Shown one piece after another: positions 4,673 to 5,212 of a stretch of DNA of 5,212 nucleotides. The DNA is taken from NCBI GenBank assembly GCA_047974225.1, contig JBKECD010000111.1:1-5212 (forward strand), read 5' to 3'. Position 1 is the first letter of the stretch. Each line of letters starts with the position of its first letter. The DNA is from JBKEDC01 sp047974225 (GTDB lineage Bacteria; Bacteroidota; Bacteroidia; Bacteroidales; Prolixibacteraceae). The position numbers and the translations under genes were made by a program. Below the pieces are notes generated by a model. The model did not search any database and had not been told where the DNA came from. It worked only from the letters and a program-made list of their open reading frames with translations.

Positions 4673-5212
4673 TCACCCCACCGGCATCACCAACTTCACT
4701 TCATATTCTTCTTCACTAGGCGAAATCAGTAGCTCATATTCATCTTTGAAGAGCAAAGATAGTCGTTTCCGCAGATTCTCTAAGCCCACGCCCGATGCTT
4801 CGTGTTTTTCATGCGAAAGACTGTTTCTTACCACGTAAGTCAATTTGCCATTCTCCACCACTAGCGAGCTATGAATGAAAGCTTCCTTGCGAATGCCTAC
4901 ACCATGTTTGAAGGCGTTCTCAATGAGGGTAACGAGCAAAAGCGGTGGGATATTTATCGGTGGAATTTCTTCAGGATAGCTTGTGCGAATGTCGAGATTG
5001 TCGGTATAGCGGATGCGCATCAGACGAATGTAGTTGTCGAGAAAGTGAATTTCTTTTTCCAGAGAAATCAACGGACGGTTGGCATCATAAAGCACATAGC
5101 GCATGATTTTTGAGAGTTCAATCACGGTGTCTTTAGCTCGATCAGTGTCGATGTCAATTAGCGCATGAATGTTGTTGAGCGTGTTCATGAAGAAGTGCGG
5201 ATTGACCTGCGC
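4673..5212 (-). CDS. LytS-type sensor histidine kinase, C-terminal 179 residues (runs off window)
   Basis: The reading frame is open from the window edge to TGA at 4675-4673, so the N-terminal sensor and membrane part lies outside. The visible part starts AQVNPHFFMNTLNNIHALID, the His_kinase box of the LytS/YehU family. The phosphorylated His is codon 5197-5195 (residue 6 here). The dimerisation region follows, with ELSKIMRYVLYDANRPLISL (32-51) and EIHFLDNYIRLMRIRY (54-69). The ATP-binding domain has IPPLLLVTLIENAFKHGV (88-105, N-box) and GVGLENLRKRL (141-151, G-box), ending VKLVMPVG. All catalytic motifs visible are intact. An internal ATG at 5188 is not the true start. Kinases of this type are membrane proteins that normally signal to an adjacent LytTR regulator. 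Here the likely partner is at 3226-3945, beyond the higBA pair. Confidence 0.94.
   Translation of the reverse strand, partial: AQVNPHFFMNTLNNIHALIDIDTDRAKDTVIELSKIMRYVLYDANRPLISLEKEIHFLDNYIRLMRIRYTDNLDIRTSYPEEIPPINIPPLLLVTLIENAFKHGVGIRKEAFIHSSLVVENGKLTYVVRNSLSHEKHEASGVGLENLRKRLSLLFKDEYELLISPSEEEYEVKLVMPVG

Overview
The window looks like a chromosomal segment from a member of the Bacteroidota, most likely Bacteroidales. Evidence: the gene order rplM-rpsI-rpsB-tsf; the sequence style of L13 and S9 (L13 begins MDSLSYKT); a LytS-type kinase and LytTR regulator typical of the phylum; absence of strong Shine-Dalgarno sites; and three promoter candidates that fit the Bacteroidota pattern (TTG/TTTG, 19 nt, TAnnTTTG). 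Lineage below phylum is inference.

Left edge (1-331): the N-terminus of an IS5/IS1182-like transposase runs off the window on the minus strand, with its own promoter candidate. It is followed by about 150 bp of apparently non-coding DNA holding a terminator-like hairpin. Centre left (332-3203): a plus-strand translation operon with a promoter, a leader of about 160 nt, rplM (L13), rpsI (S9), rpsB (S2), tsf (EF-Ts) and a strong terminator. The terminator also serves the convergent genes to its right. Right (3226-5212): a minus-strand operon read from the right edge: LytS-type histidine kinase (partial), HigB toxin, HigA antitoxin, LytTR response regulator.

Two things stand out. First, rplM carries an in-frame TAA at codon 122, after which the conserved C-terminal 30 residues continue in the same frame. 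It also starts with GTG, and neighbouring rpsI has Cys at a position that is normally an invariant Gly. These three single-base oddities lie within about 800 bp, while rpsB and tsf look normal. They are either sequence errors or real lesions. Second, a complete higBA toxin-antitoxin pair sits between a sensor kinase and its presumed partner regulator. The pair has its own promoter candidate, with short inverted repeats over both promoter elements. The regulator may therefore be partly controlled by the toxin-antitoxin promoter. I saw no CRISPR array, tRNA, rRNA or prophage. No wholly new system is demonstrated; the higBA-in-two-component arrangement is the closest candidate.
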